The notes: generated from the sequence alone by a model not told the origin. 64,000 bases of DNA from Clostridiaceae bacterium (GCA_902362725.1 CABIXM010000009.1:62001-126000), one strand, 5' to 3'. Counted from the stretch's first letter, positions 44,629 to 53,440 are shown. A program made the numbers and translations.

Positions 44629-45489
44629 TTGGGTAACAGGACACAGCAGATAGCTGGAATTGATAAAAAAGACATCATGAACCGCAGGCTGGCGGACAAT
44701 TACTGGAAGAAGGAAGAACTGAAGCTGCCGGATCATTATCGGATGATCAGCGCAGGGGCGTTTCAGGACAATATCCGGATCGAGCGGCTGCTCCTGGGCA
44801 ATAAGATGGAAGTGCTTGGAAAGGACAGCTTCCGCCATTGCATTGCGCTGAGAGAGGCGCGGCTGCCCCATTCGGTGGAGCGGCTGGGTGAGGGCTGCTT
44901 TGCGGACTGTCCGAAGCTTCGGGAGGCTTATATGTCCCAGAATCTGCAGGCCATTCCGAACAGTGCCTTCCGGGAGGATCGGAGGCTTGAGAAGATTCTG
45001 TTTACCAAAAACTGTAAAGTAGAACGCATCGGGAAGGACGCGTTCTCCGAATGTGTACTGTTGCCGGTTATCCTGTTGCCGCCGTCAGTCACCGAGATAG
45101 GCGACAGGGCGTTCTTCCGCTGTAAAGAACTGAAAAGGGTCCGTTTCCCGGAGGGACTGAAAAGAATCGGAAAAGAGGCCTTTTATTTCTGCGGACTGGA
45201 AAGCCTGGAGCTGCCGGAGTCCCTGGAGATTCTGGACGAGAAAGCATTTTTCAAGTGTACGCAGCTTACCGAGGTGCGCTTACCCACGCATATCCGGCGT
45301 ATCGAAAAGTGGGTTTTCCACGGCTGCAGCCGTCTCCAGGTCCTCGAGATCCGGCATGACCCGGAATATATCGGGGAGTGGATCATCAATAAGGCAGCGC
45401 GGATCCGGTGCTACCGGGGTTCAAAGGTGGATGCCTATTGTCAGGAATCAGGCTTTACAACGGAGTATATCGAAGATGGAGAAAAATGA
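44629..45489 (+). CDS. BspA-type leucine-rich repeat protein, cytosolic
   Basis: 286 residues with about eight BspA-type repeats of 22-23 residues (for example VTEIGDRAFFRCKELKRVRF, then LKRIGKEAFYFCGLESLELP). Unlike most BspA proteins it has no signal peptide or anchor, so it should stay in the cytosol. The first codon is probably TTG at 44629, with GAGGG seven bases upstream; an ATG at 44677 is possible. Binding partner unknown. It ends where a 25-codon frame begins (ATGA overlap). Confidence 0.78.
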   Translation: MGNRTQQIAGIDKKDIMNRRLADNYWKKEELKLPDHYRMISAGAFQDNIRIERLLLGNKMEVLGKDSFRHCIALREARLPHSVERLGEGCFADCPKLREAYMSQNLQAIPNSAFREDRRLEKILFTKNCKVERIGKDAFSECVLLPVILLPPSVTEIGDRAFFRCKELKRVRFPEGLKRIGKEAFYFCGLESLELPESLEILDEKAFFKCTQLTEVRLPTHIRRIEKWVFHGCSRLQVLEIRHDPEYIGEWIINKAARIRCYRGSKVDAYCQESGFTTEYIEDGEK

Positions 45490-45563
45490 CAGAGAAAAAA
45501 ATGGATGTGGAAAAGAGAGAGGAATACGGTAAGGCAGCCGGGATTCGGGTGGAGTATCTGTAA
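45486..45563 (+). CDS. Possible 25-residue peptide overlapping the repeat gene
   Basis: A short frame (MTEKKMDVEKREEYGKAAGI and RVEYL) starting in the ATGA overlap with the preceding gene. GGAG lies close upstream within that gene. Coding is plausible only by coupling; no homology can be claimed. Confidence 0.25.
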   Translation: MTEKKMDVEKREEYGKAAGIRVEYL

Positions 45564-45571
45564 GGAAAATG

Positions 45572-45606
45572 AGCCCCGTGTACGGCAGTGAAATGTACAC
45601 GGGGCT
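45572..45606. terminator. Hairpin between convergent units
   Basis: AGCCCCGTGTAC and GTACACGGGGCT form a perfect 12-bp stem. On the minus strand it is followed by CATTTTCC, so it may end the PIN toxin transcript; on the plus strand the T run is lacking. Confidence 0.65.
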
Positions 45607-45644
45607 TGAACAATGATGTAATAAGATATTACAGTGCTATTTTA

Positions 45645-46049
45645 TTACAGCTCTGTAAGAAAATCAGATGCAGTCATAATTTTAGGAGTATGAAGCCCTG
45701 ATTCAAGAAAATCTTTATCTCCGGTAAGAAGAACATCTGCATTAGCGTGAATAGCAGCACGAAGAATAGGACGATCCTTGACATCGCGAATTTTATTCTC
45801 TGCATGGTATTCCTCTATAGGAGTAGGAACAAGTTCCAAGGTCATTAAAGCGATGGAAAGAAATTGTTCTAACGCTGCTATACGATTTGGAAATTTACGA
45901 TTAAAAATACGCCGTAATTCGTCGATATTCTGTTCACATATAAGACCATGGTTAGGAAAAGTAACTGCTTTTAAGTAAGCTTGGTAAGGTGTGCCATTGC
46001 TATTTAAAGCTGCTGATATGAGAATGTTACTGTCAATCAGAACTTTCAT
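45645..46049 (-). CDS. PIN-domain toxin (VapC-like, COG1569 type)
   Basis: 134-residue putative RNase toxin. The PIN acidic residues are present: Asp6 in VLIDSNILISA, an acidic middle pair in RDVKDRPILRAA, and LTGDKDFLE near the C-terminus. Encoded directly after an AbrB-type antitoxin with a TAATG overlap, the usual order. Unlike the other toxin-antitoxin loci in this window, both partners look complete. Confidence 0.88.
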   Translation of the reverse strand: MKVLIDSNILISAALNSNGTPYQAYLKAVTFPNHGLICEQNIDELRRIFNRKFPNRIAALEQFLSIALMTLELVPTPIEEYHAENKIRDVKDRPILRAAIHANADVLLTGDKDFLESGLHTPKIMTASDFLTEL

Positions 46050-46321
46050 TATGCCTCACTTTCTGCACGGATTTCTTTCACTAAATCCATAACTGCATCA
46101 TCTGATGTAAGGCCGGAAGCCTCAGCCTCACCGACCATCTTAGACTGGAGTATCTGCATGGCATATACAGCAGAGTTAATAAGTCGGACATTACCATTTT
46201 CTACAACAAAGGTAACGCGATCCCCATTGGAAATTCCGAGAATTTCACGGACGTCCTTTGGAATTGTGATTTGTCCCTTTGCCATAACTTTTGCATTGTC
46301 GATAAAAGTGTTTGAAGTCAT
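46049..46321 (-). CDS. AbrB/MazE-type antitoxin
   Basis: 90 residues. The SpoVT/AbrB swapped-hairpin DNA-binding domain is at residues 10-50 (AKGQITIPKDVREILGI, then GDRVTFVVENGNVRLI). The helical C-terminus would contact the PIN toxin. AGGAGG precedes the ATG. It probably represses its own promoter through the palindrome at 46347-46366. Confidence 0.88.
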   Translation of the reverse strand: MTSNTFIDNAKVMAKGQITIPKDVREILGISNGDRVTFVVENGNVRLINSAVYAMQILQSKMVGEAEASGLTSDDAVMDLVKEIRAESEA

Positions 46322-46346
46322 AATGTCACCTCCTGAAAAACATGAA

Positions 46347-46397
46347 AAGTAGGGAAATTCCTACTTATAGTATATACATTTTTCAGAATAATATCAA
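46347..46397 (-). promoter_or_regulatory. Promoter and operator of the AbrB/PIN module
   Basis: Read on the minus strand: TTGATA (46392-46397), 17 bases, TATACT (46369-46374), then a palindrome AAGTAGGAATTTCCCTACTT (46347-46366) just after the -10. This is a good place for autorepression by the antitoxin. Confidence 0.7.
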
Positions 46398-46427
46398 CGT
46401 GTAAAAGAAAAAATGATTTATCAGATG

Positions 46428-46436
46428 TGCTATACT
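46428..46436 (+). promoter_or_regulatory. Extended -10 promoter of the TIM-barrel gene
   Basis: TGCTATACT, an extended -10 with TATACT at 46431-46436; the -35 is A/T-rich and poor. About 45 bases before the start codon and divergent from the AbrB promoter. Confidence 0.5.
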
Positions 46437-46482
46437 AGTACGAAATACTGGGTATCGAATATATATTGAGGAAAAATAGACG

Positions 46483-47400
46483 ATGAAATTTCAGATGAAT
46501 TTTACGACCTCCTATGACGATGTAATTCGTTTTACATCGGCGGAGGACTTGCACAGATTTTATACAGAACATGGCTGCGACGGGCTGGAGCTTATGCCGC
46601 TTCCTTATTCTACGGCGGAAGCTCCGGATGTCTATCTGCCGCCGAAAAAGTGTCCACTGATTGTGCCGGGTATGGTGACCGGAATCCATTGCTGCTGTGT
46701 CGGGGATTGGGTAAATCAGGACAGGAAAGAACTGATACAGCATTATCGGAAGGATCTGGACTACGCTATGCGAGTGGGCGCGGAGTATGTGGTCTTTCAT
46801 GTGGTGCAGGTGGACGATGAGGAGGGCTTTACCTATCAGGGAAAGCATACGGATCGGGAAGTGATAGACGCAGCGGCAGCTTTTATCAATGAGCTTTTGG
46901 ACGGTCAGGAGTATTCCTTCTGGTTCCTGATGGAAAACCTCTGGTGGCCGGGCCTGACCTTTTTAGATCCGGAGGACACCCGGGCGTTGATTAGCCAGGT
47001 GCATTATGAGAAAAAGGGCTTCATGCTGGATACTGGACATTACCTCCATACGGATCTGGATTTGCAGACCCAGGAGGAAGCGGTGGAAGCCCTGCATCGG
47101 ATGCTGGACCGGCAGAAAGATATGATTCCCTATATCAAAGGCTTACATCTCCAGCAGTCCCTGACCGGTGATTATGTGAAAGAATGGCTTCAGACGCCAC
47201 ATGATCTTTCTCCTGATCCGATGGAGCGGTTCTGTAAGGTTTATGAGCACATTTTTCGGATCGATAAGCATGAACCCTTTACGGCGGCAGGCGTAAAAGG
47301 GCTGGTAGAGCGGATTGCGCCGCTGTATGTGACGTATGAGTATATCACAAGGAGCAGGGAGGAGCTGGCGGAGTATCTGGAGAGGGGAAGAATTGAATAG
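46483..47400 (+). CDS. TIM-barrel protein of the sugar phosphate isomerase/epimerase (AP endonuclease 2) family
   Basis: 305 residues of the xylose-isomerase-like TIM-barrel superfamily. Barrel-strand motifs: YTEHGCDGLELMPL near residue 35, VTGIHCC about 70, AEYVVFHVV about 108 with a candidate metal histidine, FWFLMENLWWPG about 150 with a metal glutamate, GFMLDTGHYLH about 185, and KGLHLQQSL about 225. Substrate unknown; no sugar genes adjoin it. GAGGA precedes the ATG. It is transcribed alone. Confidence 0.75.
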   Translation: MKFQMNFTTSYDDVIRFTSAEDLHRFYTEHGCDGLELMPLPYSTAEAPDVYLPPKKCPLIVPGMVTGIHCCCVGDWVNQDRKELIQHYRKDLDYAMRVGAEYVVFHVVQVDDEEGFTYQGKHTDREVIDAAAAFINELLDGQEYSFWFLMENLWWPGLTFLDPEDTRALISQVHYEKKGFMLDTGHYLHTDLDLQTQEEAVEALHRMLDRQKDMIPYIKGLHLQQSLTGDYVKEWLQTPHDLSPDPMERFCKVYEHIFRIDKHEPFTAAGVKGLVERIAPLYVTYEYITRSREELAEYLERGRIE

Positions 47401-47447
47401 AAAAAATATAATCGGAAAGGATGGCATGGTGTATCCTTTCTGATTAT
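47401..47447 (-). terminator. Terminator for the minus-strand phd gene
   Basis: ATAATCGGAAAGGAT and ATCCTTTCTGATTAT form a 15-bp stem with one wobble; on the minus strand it is followed by a run of six U (47401-47406). It may also serve the plus-strand gene ending at 47400. Confidence 0.75.
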
Positions 47448-47448
47448 G

Positions 47449-47526
47449 GATAATTCCGTTTCTTTGTGGAGGGATACGGCTCATACGAGAGGGGATTATC
47501 CAGACGTTATACTGCGCTCCTTGCAT
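47449..47526 (-). pseudogene. Possible RelE toxin N-terminal remnant behind phd
   Basis: An ATG at 47526, 20 bases inside the phd 3' end, opens MQGAQYNVWIIPS, which looks like the first strand of a RelE/ParE toxin, then loses similarity. No complete toxin is present. The short match makes this tentative. Confidence 0.4.
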
Positions 47527-47758
47527 TGCGGAAGACCGTTTCATGGGAAAGGCGTTCTTCTATTATGGAAGCCTGATAATCTGCTTCATCGAGCTTTGCT
47601 TCAATGTTGTCAGTTAAACTGGCGTACTGTTCAAGACTTAGAACCACCATGGCACCGTAGCCGTTTTTGGTCAGGTAAACCGGGTTCCCGTCACTTACAA
47701 GGTTTTCAATTTCCGGGAACTTGTTTCGTAGGTCAGAGACAGGTCGAATCTGGATCAT
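47507..47758 (-). CDS. Phd/YefM family antitoxin, orphan
   Basis: 83 residues. The Phd/YefM DNA-binding fold is clear: MIQIRPVSDLRNKFPEIENL, PVYLTKNGYGAMVVLSLEQY. The C-terminal helix for toxin binding is present, but no intact RelE-type toxin follows, only a short remnant. AAAGGAG lies a few bases before the ATG. May still act as a repressor or as an antidote against toxins encoded elsewhere. Confidence 0.85.
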   Translation of the reverse strand: MIQIRPVSDLRNKFPEIENLVSDGNPVYLTKNGYGAMVVLSLEQYASLTDNIEAKLDEADYQASIIEERLSHETVFRNARSAV

Positions 47759-47957
47759 ATAAAAGCACTCCTTTCATGGCATATATTTTATCTTAATTTT
47801 ATCAAAATATTATCAAATTAGCAATCTGAAATGCAAGCATTTTGAATAACTGCACGTCGCATTCTCGTTACTTCAGTGATGAGTTAGGCGTGCAAATTTT
47901 TGACTAAAAAACAGAACTGATGTTTACTTTTTATGCTACATATGGTAAGATATAAAT

Positions 47958-48458
47958 ATGGGAAAAGATATATTTACTATCAGAGAAAACACTCTTTCAT
48001 ATGGTCGAGGTTATGTGTACTCTTTGCAATATCATCTCGTCTGGTGTACAAAATACCGGAAAAAGGTGTTGACAGATGGCCTTGATACAGAATGTAAGGA
48101 AATGCTGCAAAAGCTGGCAGAGGAATACCGCTTTCAGATTCTGGCCATGGAGGTTATGCCGGATCATATCCATTTGCTGGTGGATTGTAAACCACAGTTT
48201 TTTATTTCTGATATGATAAAAATCATGAAAGGAAATCTGGCAAGACAAATGTTTCTTGTACATCCGGAATTAAAGCAGCAGTTGTGGGGCGGGCATCTGT
48301 GGAATCCATCTTATTGCGCAGTGACAGTCAGTGATCGGAGCAGGGAGCAGGGAACAGGTACTGGCATACATGGAGGGGCAGAAAGAAAAAGAAAAGCGAA
48401 GAAACTAGAAAATGAGGTTTTATCATGCGGATTACATCCAGTTATGGCGTGGAAATAA
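47958..48458 (+). pseudogene. tnpA: TnpA Y1 transposase, frameshifted near the C-terminus
   Basis: HUH single-strand transposase. The core is present: the HUH histidines in MPDHIHLLVDCKP about residue 73 and the catalytic tyrosine in LWNPSYCAVTVSD about 118. After SDRSREQ the frame departs from the family; the expected C-terminal helix (VLAYMEGQKEKEKRRN) is found in the next frame, ending at TAG 48405. A tandem AGCAGGGAGCAGGG about 48339 explains the shift by duplication. About 145 residues would be normal. Confidence 0.82.
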
Positions 48459-49749
48459 AAAAACAGAATATTCCCATCCGCCATACGCTGCGGATTTACC
48501 GCTCTGCAGTCAGTTATCTGATTCAGGTGTACGCGGAAAGCTGGGAAGGACTTTCCCAGATTGATAACGCAAAGAAGCGGTTTAATGCAGCGGAACATCT
48601 GGTGCATGAGACGAAAAAGAACCATGCAAGGTATGATTTCGACCTGCATTTTCCGAAGATGCCATCTTACCTGCGAAGGGCAGCGATACAGCATGCGCTT
48701 GGAAGCGTCGCTTCCTATGAAACAAGACTTGATTTATGGGAAAATGGACTCCTTACGGGAAACCGAAGCTGGTTTCGGAAAATCATGCCATGCCGGTATT
48801 TTACCGTGACGTCATGTACCGGGAGGCAGAACCGCAGGAGGACGCGGCGTATCTGAAGCTGTATGACGGCCATGACTGGAAATGGTTCCGGGTAAAGCTG
48901 CTCCATACGGATATGGAATATCTGCGAAAAAACTGGGTGGGGGAAAAGGCCTCTGCTCCTACTCTGGAGAAACGACATCACAAGTACTTTCTGCGCTTTT
49001 CTTATACGGAAGAAGTAAGCCTTACCAAAACAGATATCAAAGAACAGACCATTTGCAGTGTGGATCTGGGAATTAACACGGACGCGGTCTGCACCATCAT
49101 GCAGGCAGACGGAACTGTCCTGGGACGGAAGTTTGTCGACTTCCCCAGTGATAAAGACCGGCTGCATCATGTATTGGGCAGAATCCGCAGATTTCAGAGA
49201 CAGCATGGCTCTGGACAGACACAGAGCCGCTGGGCTTACGCAAAGCGGCTGAATATGGAGCTGGCCCGGAAGACAGCGGCGGCCATTACAGCCTACGCTG
49301 CGGAAAATCATGCAGATGTTATCGTTTTTGAGTATCTGGAAATGCAGGGCAAGATCAGCGGAAATAAAAAGCAGAGGCTTCATTTATGGAGAAAACGGGA
49401 TATCCAGAAGCAGTGCGAGCATCAGGCGCACCGGCAAGGAATCCGCGTATCCAGGATCAGCGCCCGCAACACCAGCAGGCTGGCATATGATGGAAGTGGT
49501 CCGGTAGTTCGAAATCCGGAGAATCACAGTCTTTGTATCTTTCAGACAGGAAAACAGTATAACTGCGATCTGTCTGCGGCATACAATATTGGAGCAAGAT
49601 ATTTTATACGGGAATTACTCAAACCCTTTTCGGAAACGGAAAGGTCTTTACTGGAGGCAAAAGTTCCTTCAGTAAAGCGTAGAACCTCATGTGTCTATGC
49701 AGACTTACGGCTGCTCAGTGCAGAACTGGCGAGCCAGAAGGCAGCATAG
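48425..49749 (+). pseudogene. tnpB: TnpB RNA-guided nuclease, frameshifted
   Basis: The N-terminal part is read in one frame from ATG 48425 to about 48740 (ending near SYETRLDLWENG), and the rest in another frame from there to 49749 (GKPKLVSENHAMPVFYRD onward). RuvC residues are present: Asp in CSVDLGINTDA, Glu in VIVFEYLEM and Asp in NCDLSAAYNIG. The usual CxxC...CxxC zinc ribbon before the last motif is replaced by TSRLAYDGSGPVV...SLCIF. A one-base change near 48740-48765 separates the frames, so no full protein is made unless the ribosome shifts. Confidence 0.82.
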
Positions 49750-49952
49750 ATACAGGCAGATATACAGTGGGCTACCTGAGATGTGGAAACTGACCGTATC
49801 CGGCCAGAAAAAGCGCGTAACCGCGCCGATTCTAAGTCGCAGGCGTATCCACCGATATGAAGTCTTGCCGCTTAAGGCGGCTGAGAAGCACGTGACTTTA
49901 GTCATGTGAGGTTCACAAGGAACAGAATTCGATATAATCCGAAAAACAAACG

Positions 49953-50001
49953 AAAATCAATAGAAATTGCGGTTTGTAATCGCAAAACCTATTGATTTTT
50001 T
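49953..50001 (+). terminator. Terminator-like hairpin after the IS
   Basis: AAAATCAATAG and CTATTGATTTT are perfect inverses, with an inner GCG/CGC pair, ending in six T. It overlaps the -35 box of the next gene. Confidence 0.7.
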
Positions 50002-50020
50002 GATGCGCCTGCGGTATCAT
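49992..50020 (+). promoter_or_regulatory. Promoter of the AAA/DUF4143 gene
   Basis: TTGATT (49992-49997), 17 bases, TATCAT (50015-50020). The transcript start would fall only about 15 bases before the ATG, just around the ribosome site, so this is provisional. Confidence 0.45.
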
Positions 50021-50041
50021 GGAACCATGGAGGTGATTCCT

Positions 50042-51253
50042 ATGATAAACAGACCGCTTTACGTTGATATGATTATGGCATACACGGATACACCTTTTGT
50101 AAAAGTGTTGACGGGTGTTCGTCGCTGCGGAAAATCTACAATTCTTAAAATGATGATAGAAAAGCTGCAAAAGGAACAGAATATTCCGTCTGAACAGATT
50201 GTGAGTATGCGTTTTGATTCCATGGAGTATGAGGATATGACAGCGAAGGATATGTTCAAAGCTGTCAAGGAAAAGCTCAGTCCGAATGGGAGAACGTATC
50301 TCTTTCTGGATGAAGTTCAGGAAATTAGCGGCTGGGAGAAAGTAGTGAATTCCCTGGCAACGGATTATGATGTTGACCTTTATGTGACAGGCTCTAATTC
50401 CAGAATGATGTCTTCAGAAATAGCGACTTACCTGACCGGACGATATGTTTCTTTCCGTATCTATACACTTTCTTTTCGGGAATATCTGGAATTCAAAAAG
50501 CAGTATACACAGATAAAGGATATCCATGCTGAGCTGGCAGACTATATCCGCTTGGGCGGCTTTCCTGCAACACATCTGCGAGAGTATTCACAGGATGAGG
50601 TTTATACGATTGTCCGGGATATCTATAATTCTACAATTTTCTCAGATATCGTAAAGAGAAACCAGATTCGTAAGATCGACCAGCTGGAACGGGTGGTTCG
50701 ATACACATTTGCGAATGTGGGAAATTCATTCTCAGCAAAATCAATTTCTGATTATCTGAAATCAGAGCATCGTTCAATCGACAATGAAACAGTGTACAGT
50801 TATCTGGAAAAGCTGGAAAAAGCATACCTTCTTCATCGTTGCTCCCGTTACGACCTGCGCGGAAAGGAGATTCTGAAAACGCAGGAGAAGTTTTATCTTG
50901 CCGATACTGCTTTGCGTTACAGTGTGCTGGGCTATACACCGGATAGTGTCGCTTCCAGTCTGGAAAATGTGGTATATCTGGAACTTTGCAGACGAGGATA
51001 TGACGTGACGATTGGGAAAACGCCGGATGGTGAAGTCGATTTTGTGGCGCAGAAGCAGAATGATCGGTTATATGTGCAGGTCACACAGGAGATTAAATCC
51101 GAAAAAACAGAAAAGCGTGAATATGAACGACTGCTGGAAATTCGGGATAACTATCCGAAGTATGTTTTGAGAACCGATGAATTTGCCGGAGGCAATTACC
51201 AGGGAATTAAGAGTATGCACATTGCAGATTTTTTGTTGAGTACAGAATATTAA
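50042..51253 (+). CDS. AAA-family ATPase with DUF4143 domain
   Basis: 403 residues. N-terminal AAA_14 ATPase: Walker A GVRRCGKSTILK about residue 25, Walker B RTYLFLDEVQE about 87, sensor region YVTGSNSRMMSSEIATYLTG. The C-terminal DUF4143 domain has a winged-helix part (NSFSAKSISDYLKSEHRSID) and a PD-(D/E)xK-nuclease-like core (YLELCRRGYDVTIGKT, then DGEVDFVAQKQ). Such proteins are frequent in anaerobes and often sit in accessory DNA; their job is not established. ATG 50042 has GGAGGTGATTCCT before it. Confidence 0.9.
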   Translation: MINRPLYVDMIMAYTDTPFVKVLTGVRRCGKSTILKMMIEKLQKEQNIPSEQIVSMRFDSMEYEDMTAKDMFKAVKEKLSPNGRTYLFLDEVQEISGWEKVVNSLATDYDVDLYVTGSNSRMMSSEIATYLTGRYVSFRIYTLSFREYLEFKKQYTQIKDIHAELADYIRLGGFPATHLREYSQDEVYTIVRDIYNSTIFSDIVKRNQIRKIDQLERVVRYTFANVGNSFSAKSISDYLKSEHRSIDNETVYSYLEKLEKAYLLHRCSRYDLRGKEILKTQEKFYLADTALRYSVLGYTPDSVASSLENVVYLELCRRGYDVTIGKTPDGEVDFVAQKQNDRLYVQVTQEIKSEKTEKREYERLLEIRDNYPKYVLRTDEFAGGNYQGIKSMHIADFLLSTEY

Positions 51254-51308
51254 CGTAGGGGGCGGCGGCAAGCCGCCCTTTTTCCACCCTGTTCACAAAA
51301 TCACTTTT

Positions 51309-52697
51309 TTATACCATCTGAACCAGCCATACATTACTGCGTACCATAAAATAACCGATTACAACCTTGATCAATTCGGTTGCCTGAACAAGGAAGTACA
51401 CAGTTACGATACCAAGTCCTGTAAAGTGCGCCAGTAAAAAGGCAGTTGGAACAATGATAATCCAGGTGAAAACAGAATCAAACAGGAAGGTGACCATTGT
51501 TTTTCCGCCGGAGCGCAGTGTAAAATAGGACGCATGGCTAAAGGAACAGAAAGGCATGATGATTGCGGATACTGCGATAAATTTGGTTGCCAGTGCGCGG
51601 ATTTCCTCAGAGGTATTGTAAATCTGTGGGAAAAATCTGCCGATAAAAAGCATACATACAGCTACAATCACACAGCAAAAAACACTGAATACAATCATTT
51701 TATTATCCGCATCCTTTGCTTTTTCCAGTTTACCGGCACCCAGATACTGTCCAACCACAATGCTGATGCAGGCGCCAAGCTGGAGATAAATGATGTTAAA
51801 CAGATTGGTGATGGTTGTAGCAATGTTAAGTCCGGCAACTACTTCCAGGCCGCGGATCGAGTAGCACTGTATTACGGCTGTCATTCCTGCAGCCCACAGA
51901 ACTTCATTCATCATAAGCGGTAATCCTTTGATGATGATAGCCTTTAATTCGTCTGCGGGAATACCAAAGCCGGTATACGCTCCTTTGAGATACCGGTTTT
52001 TCTCTCTGTGCCTGTGCGCCCAGATGATAATCATAAGGGCTTCTATGTAACGGGCGATAACCGTTGCCAGAGCTGCACCCTGTACGCCAAGCTTCGGGAA
52101 TGGTCCGATACCGAAAATCAGAAGATAGTCCAAAATGGCATTACTTCCGACAGCTACAAAGCTTGCGATCATAGGAATCAGGGTCTGACCGGTCTCCTTG
52201 ATATTGGTCGCGTAAGCCTGATTTACAGCAAAGGGAATCAGGCCTGCTATCATAATGATCAGATACTCTAATCCATACTGCAATGCAGCACCTGTCGCAC
52301 CGCTTCCGGAAGTATCTGTGAGATAAAGAGAAATCAGGCTTTCTCCTTTCGTTACAAATAATAAAATGGTAAGTGCTGTAACCGTTAAAGCCGCATATAG
52401 CTTAAAACGGAACGAATACATATGCCCTTTGTGATTTCCTTTTCCGAAATATTGGGCGCCGAAAATGCTGGCTGCCGATACAGCCCCGAATATGGCCAGA
52501 TTATATACAAAGATCAGCTGATTGACAATAGCTACTCCGGACATCTGCTCTGTACCAAGCTGTCCAACCATAATATTGTCAAGAAAACTAACCAGGTTTG
52601 TAACTGCGTTTTGTAGGATCATCGGCAACGCCAGTGCGATGTAGTTTTTATAAAAATTTCTGTCTCCGATATATTTCCTGCGAAACTGTTCTAACAT
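51309..52697 (-). CDS. MATE family efflux transporter
   Basis: 462 residues, about twelve membrane helices, cation-coupled multidrug or metabolite exporter. Family motifs: IALALPMILQNAVTNLVSFL with VGQLGTEQMSGVAIVNQL near the N-terminus, GSNAILDYLLIFG in the middle and GAALATVIARY. GGAAGG precedes the ATG. Its neighbour on the upstream side is a lipoprotein gene in the same direction, separated by a large hairpin. Substrate unknown. Confidence 0.93.
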   Translation of the reverse strand: MLEQFRRKYIGDRNFYKNYIALALPMILQNAVTNLVSFLDNIMVGQLGTEQMSGVAIVNQLIFVYNLAIFGAVSAASIFGAQYFGKGNHKGHMYSFRFKLYAALTVTALTILLFVTKGESLISLYLTDTSGSGATGAALQYGLEYLIIMIAGLIPFAVNQAYATNIKETGQTLIPMIASFVAVGSNAILDYLLIFGIGPFPKLGVQGAALATVIARYIEALMIIIWAHRHREKNRYLKGAYTGFGIPADELKAIIIKGLPLMMNEVLWAAGMTAVIQCYSIRGLEVVAGLNIATTITNLFNIIYLQLGACISIVVGQYLGAGKLEKAKDADNKMIVFSVFCCVIVAVCMLFIGRFFPQIYNTSEEIRALATKFIAVSAIIMPFCSFSHASYFTLRSGGKTMVTFLFDSVFTWIIIVPTAFLLAHFTGLGIVTVYFLVQATELIKVVIGYFMVRSNVWLVQMV

Positions 52698-52797
52698 AAA
52701 TCCCTTCCTTTACATAAATCCCTTTTTCATCCCTGTTCAGCATAACATATTTCCGCAGAATTTGATACCTTCTTTTTTAGTTTTACAAGAGAAGACA

Positions 52798-52863
52798 CAT
52801 GGAAATGTAAAAGACCGTTTTAAGGACGGTTTGGTTCTTAAAACGGTCTTTTACATTTCCATG
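52798..52863. terminator. 27-bp perfect hairpin between lipoprotein and MATE genes
   Basis: CATGGAAATGTAAAAGACCG and seven more bases (52798-52824) are exactly repeated in inverse at 52837-52863, loop of 12. On the plus strand it is followed by TTTTT. The stem is far longer than a terminator needs. Confidence 0.7.
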
Positions 52864-52871
52864 TTTTTCGT

Positions 52872-53222
52872 TTATTCCGCTGCAGTGACGGAAAGCACCT
52901 CGCCCATAAAGGGATCTACCTCGGAGATGGTTCCGGTATAGGTTACGGTGACCTTATCTCCAACCTTTACCTTGTCTAAGCCCTCCGGCTTTTCGTTTTC
53001 GAAGGTAAATGCGTAGGAGCTGCCGGAAGCGTCGGTTACGACAAACATGAAATCCTTTACCTCGTCCAGGGTTCCGGTAAATTCAGAAGCGTCCTCCGCG
53101 TCTTCCTTTCCGGTGGTCTGGGAAGCGGAATTACCGTTGCCGGATCCCTTGATTCCGCAGCCTGCGATCAGGGATGCGGTAATGGCAGTGAGAAGTATCA
53201 TCATAGTGAATTTCTTTTTCAT
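52872..53222 (-). CDS. Small lipoprotein with an OB-like domain
   Basis: 116 residues. Signal peptide with lipobox LIAGC (Cys22), a Gly/Ser/Asn-rich spacer to about 45, then a compact beta domain (FTGTLDEVKDFMFVVTDASG, VKVGDKVTVTYTGTISEVDP) resembling small OB-fold lipoproteins. AGGAGG precedes the ATG. Not a named family; likely an envelope accessory protein. Confidence 0.82.
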   Translation of the reverse strand: MKKKFTMMILLTAITASLIAGCGIKGSGNGNSASQTTGKEDAEDASEFTGTLDEVKDFMFVVTDASGSSYAFTFENEKPEGLDKVKVGDKVTVTYTGTISEVDPFMGEVLSVTAAE

Positions 53223-53335
53223 AAGAAAACCTCCTGTTCATTATTTATGTTTCCAATTTATTGGACGCTCTATACCGTTAAAAAGTTTCATTTCAGGCGA
53301 AAAATTTATTTTGTGGTTGACATAGAGCGGAAGAT

Positions 53336-53440
53336 ATGCTCCGGGGACTGACGGAGGAAGAAATCGCCCTGTGTAAGCAGACGTTTCAGAAAATATGTGA
53401 TAATGCAGAAAGATGCATCAAGGAGAAAGGACAAAGATAA
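53336..53440 (+). pseudogene. 3' fragment of a MarR-type regulator gene
   Basis: A frame reading MLRGLTEEEIALCKQTFQKI then CDNAERCIKEKGQR and stopping at 53440. The pattern L-x-G-L-T-x-E-E ... L-x-K-I-x-x-N is the C-terminal helix of MarR regulators. A stop (53318) lies just upstream and the DNA-binding part is absent. Confidence 0.5.

Larger units (their letters stand above)
47851..49908 (+). mobile_element. IS200/IS605 family insertion sequence, degenerate
   Basis: Both ends carry the subterminal hairpins that TnpA uses. Left end: TGCACG (47851) and CGTGCA (47889) enclosing CTCGTTAC-TTCA-GTGATGAG. Right end: CACGTGAC-TTTA-GTCATGTG (49889-49908), with a second hairpin GCCGCTTAAGGCGGC at 49867 that is probably part of the guide (omega/reRNA) scaffold at the tnpB 3' end. 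Exact ends are uncertain by several bases because these elements leave no target duplication. Both genes have frameshifts, so the copy is probably immobile. Confidence 0.82.

Noticed and set aside
48425..49749. Programmed frameshifting to make full TnpB
   Set aside because: No slippery run with a downstream structure is evident near 48740-48765, and tnpA is also damaged; simple decay is likelier.
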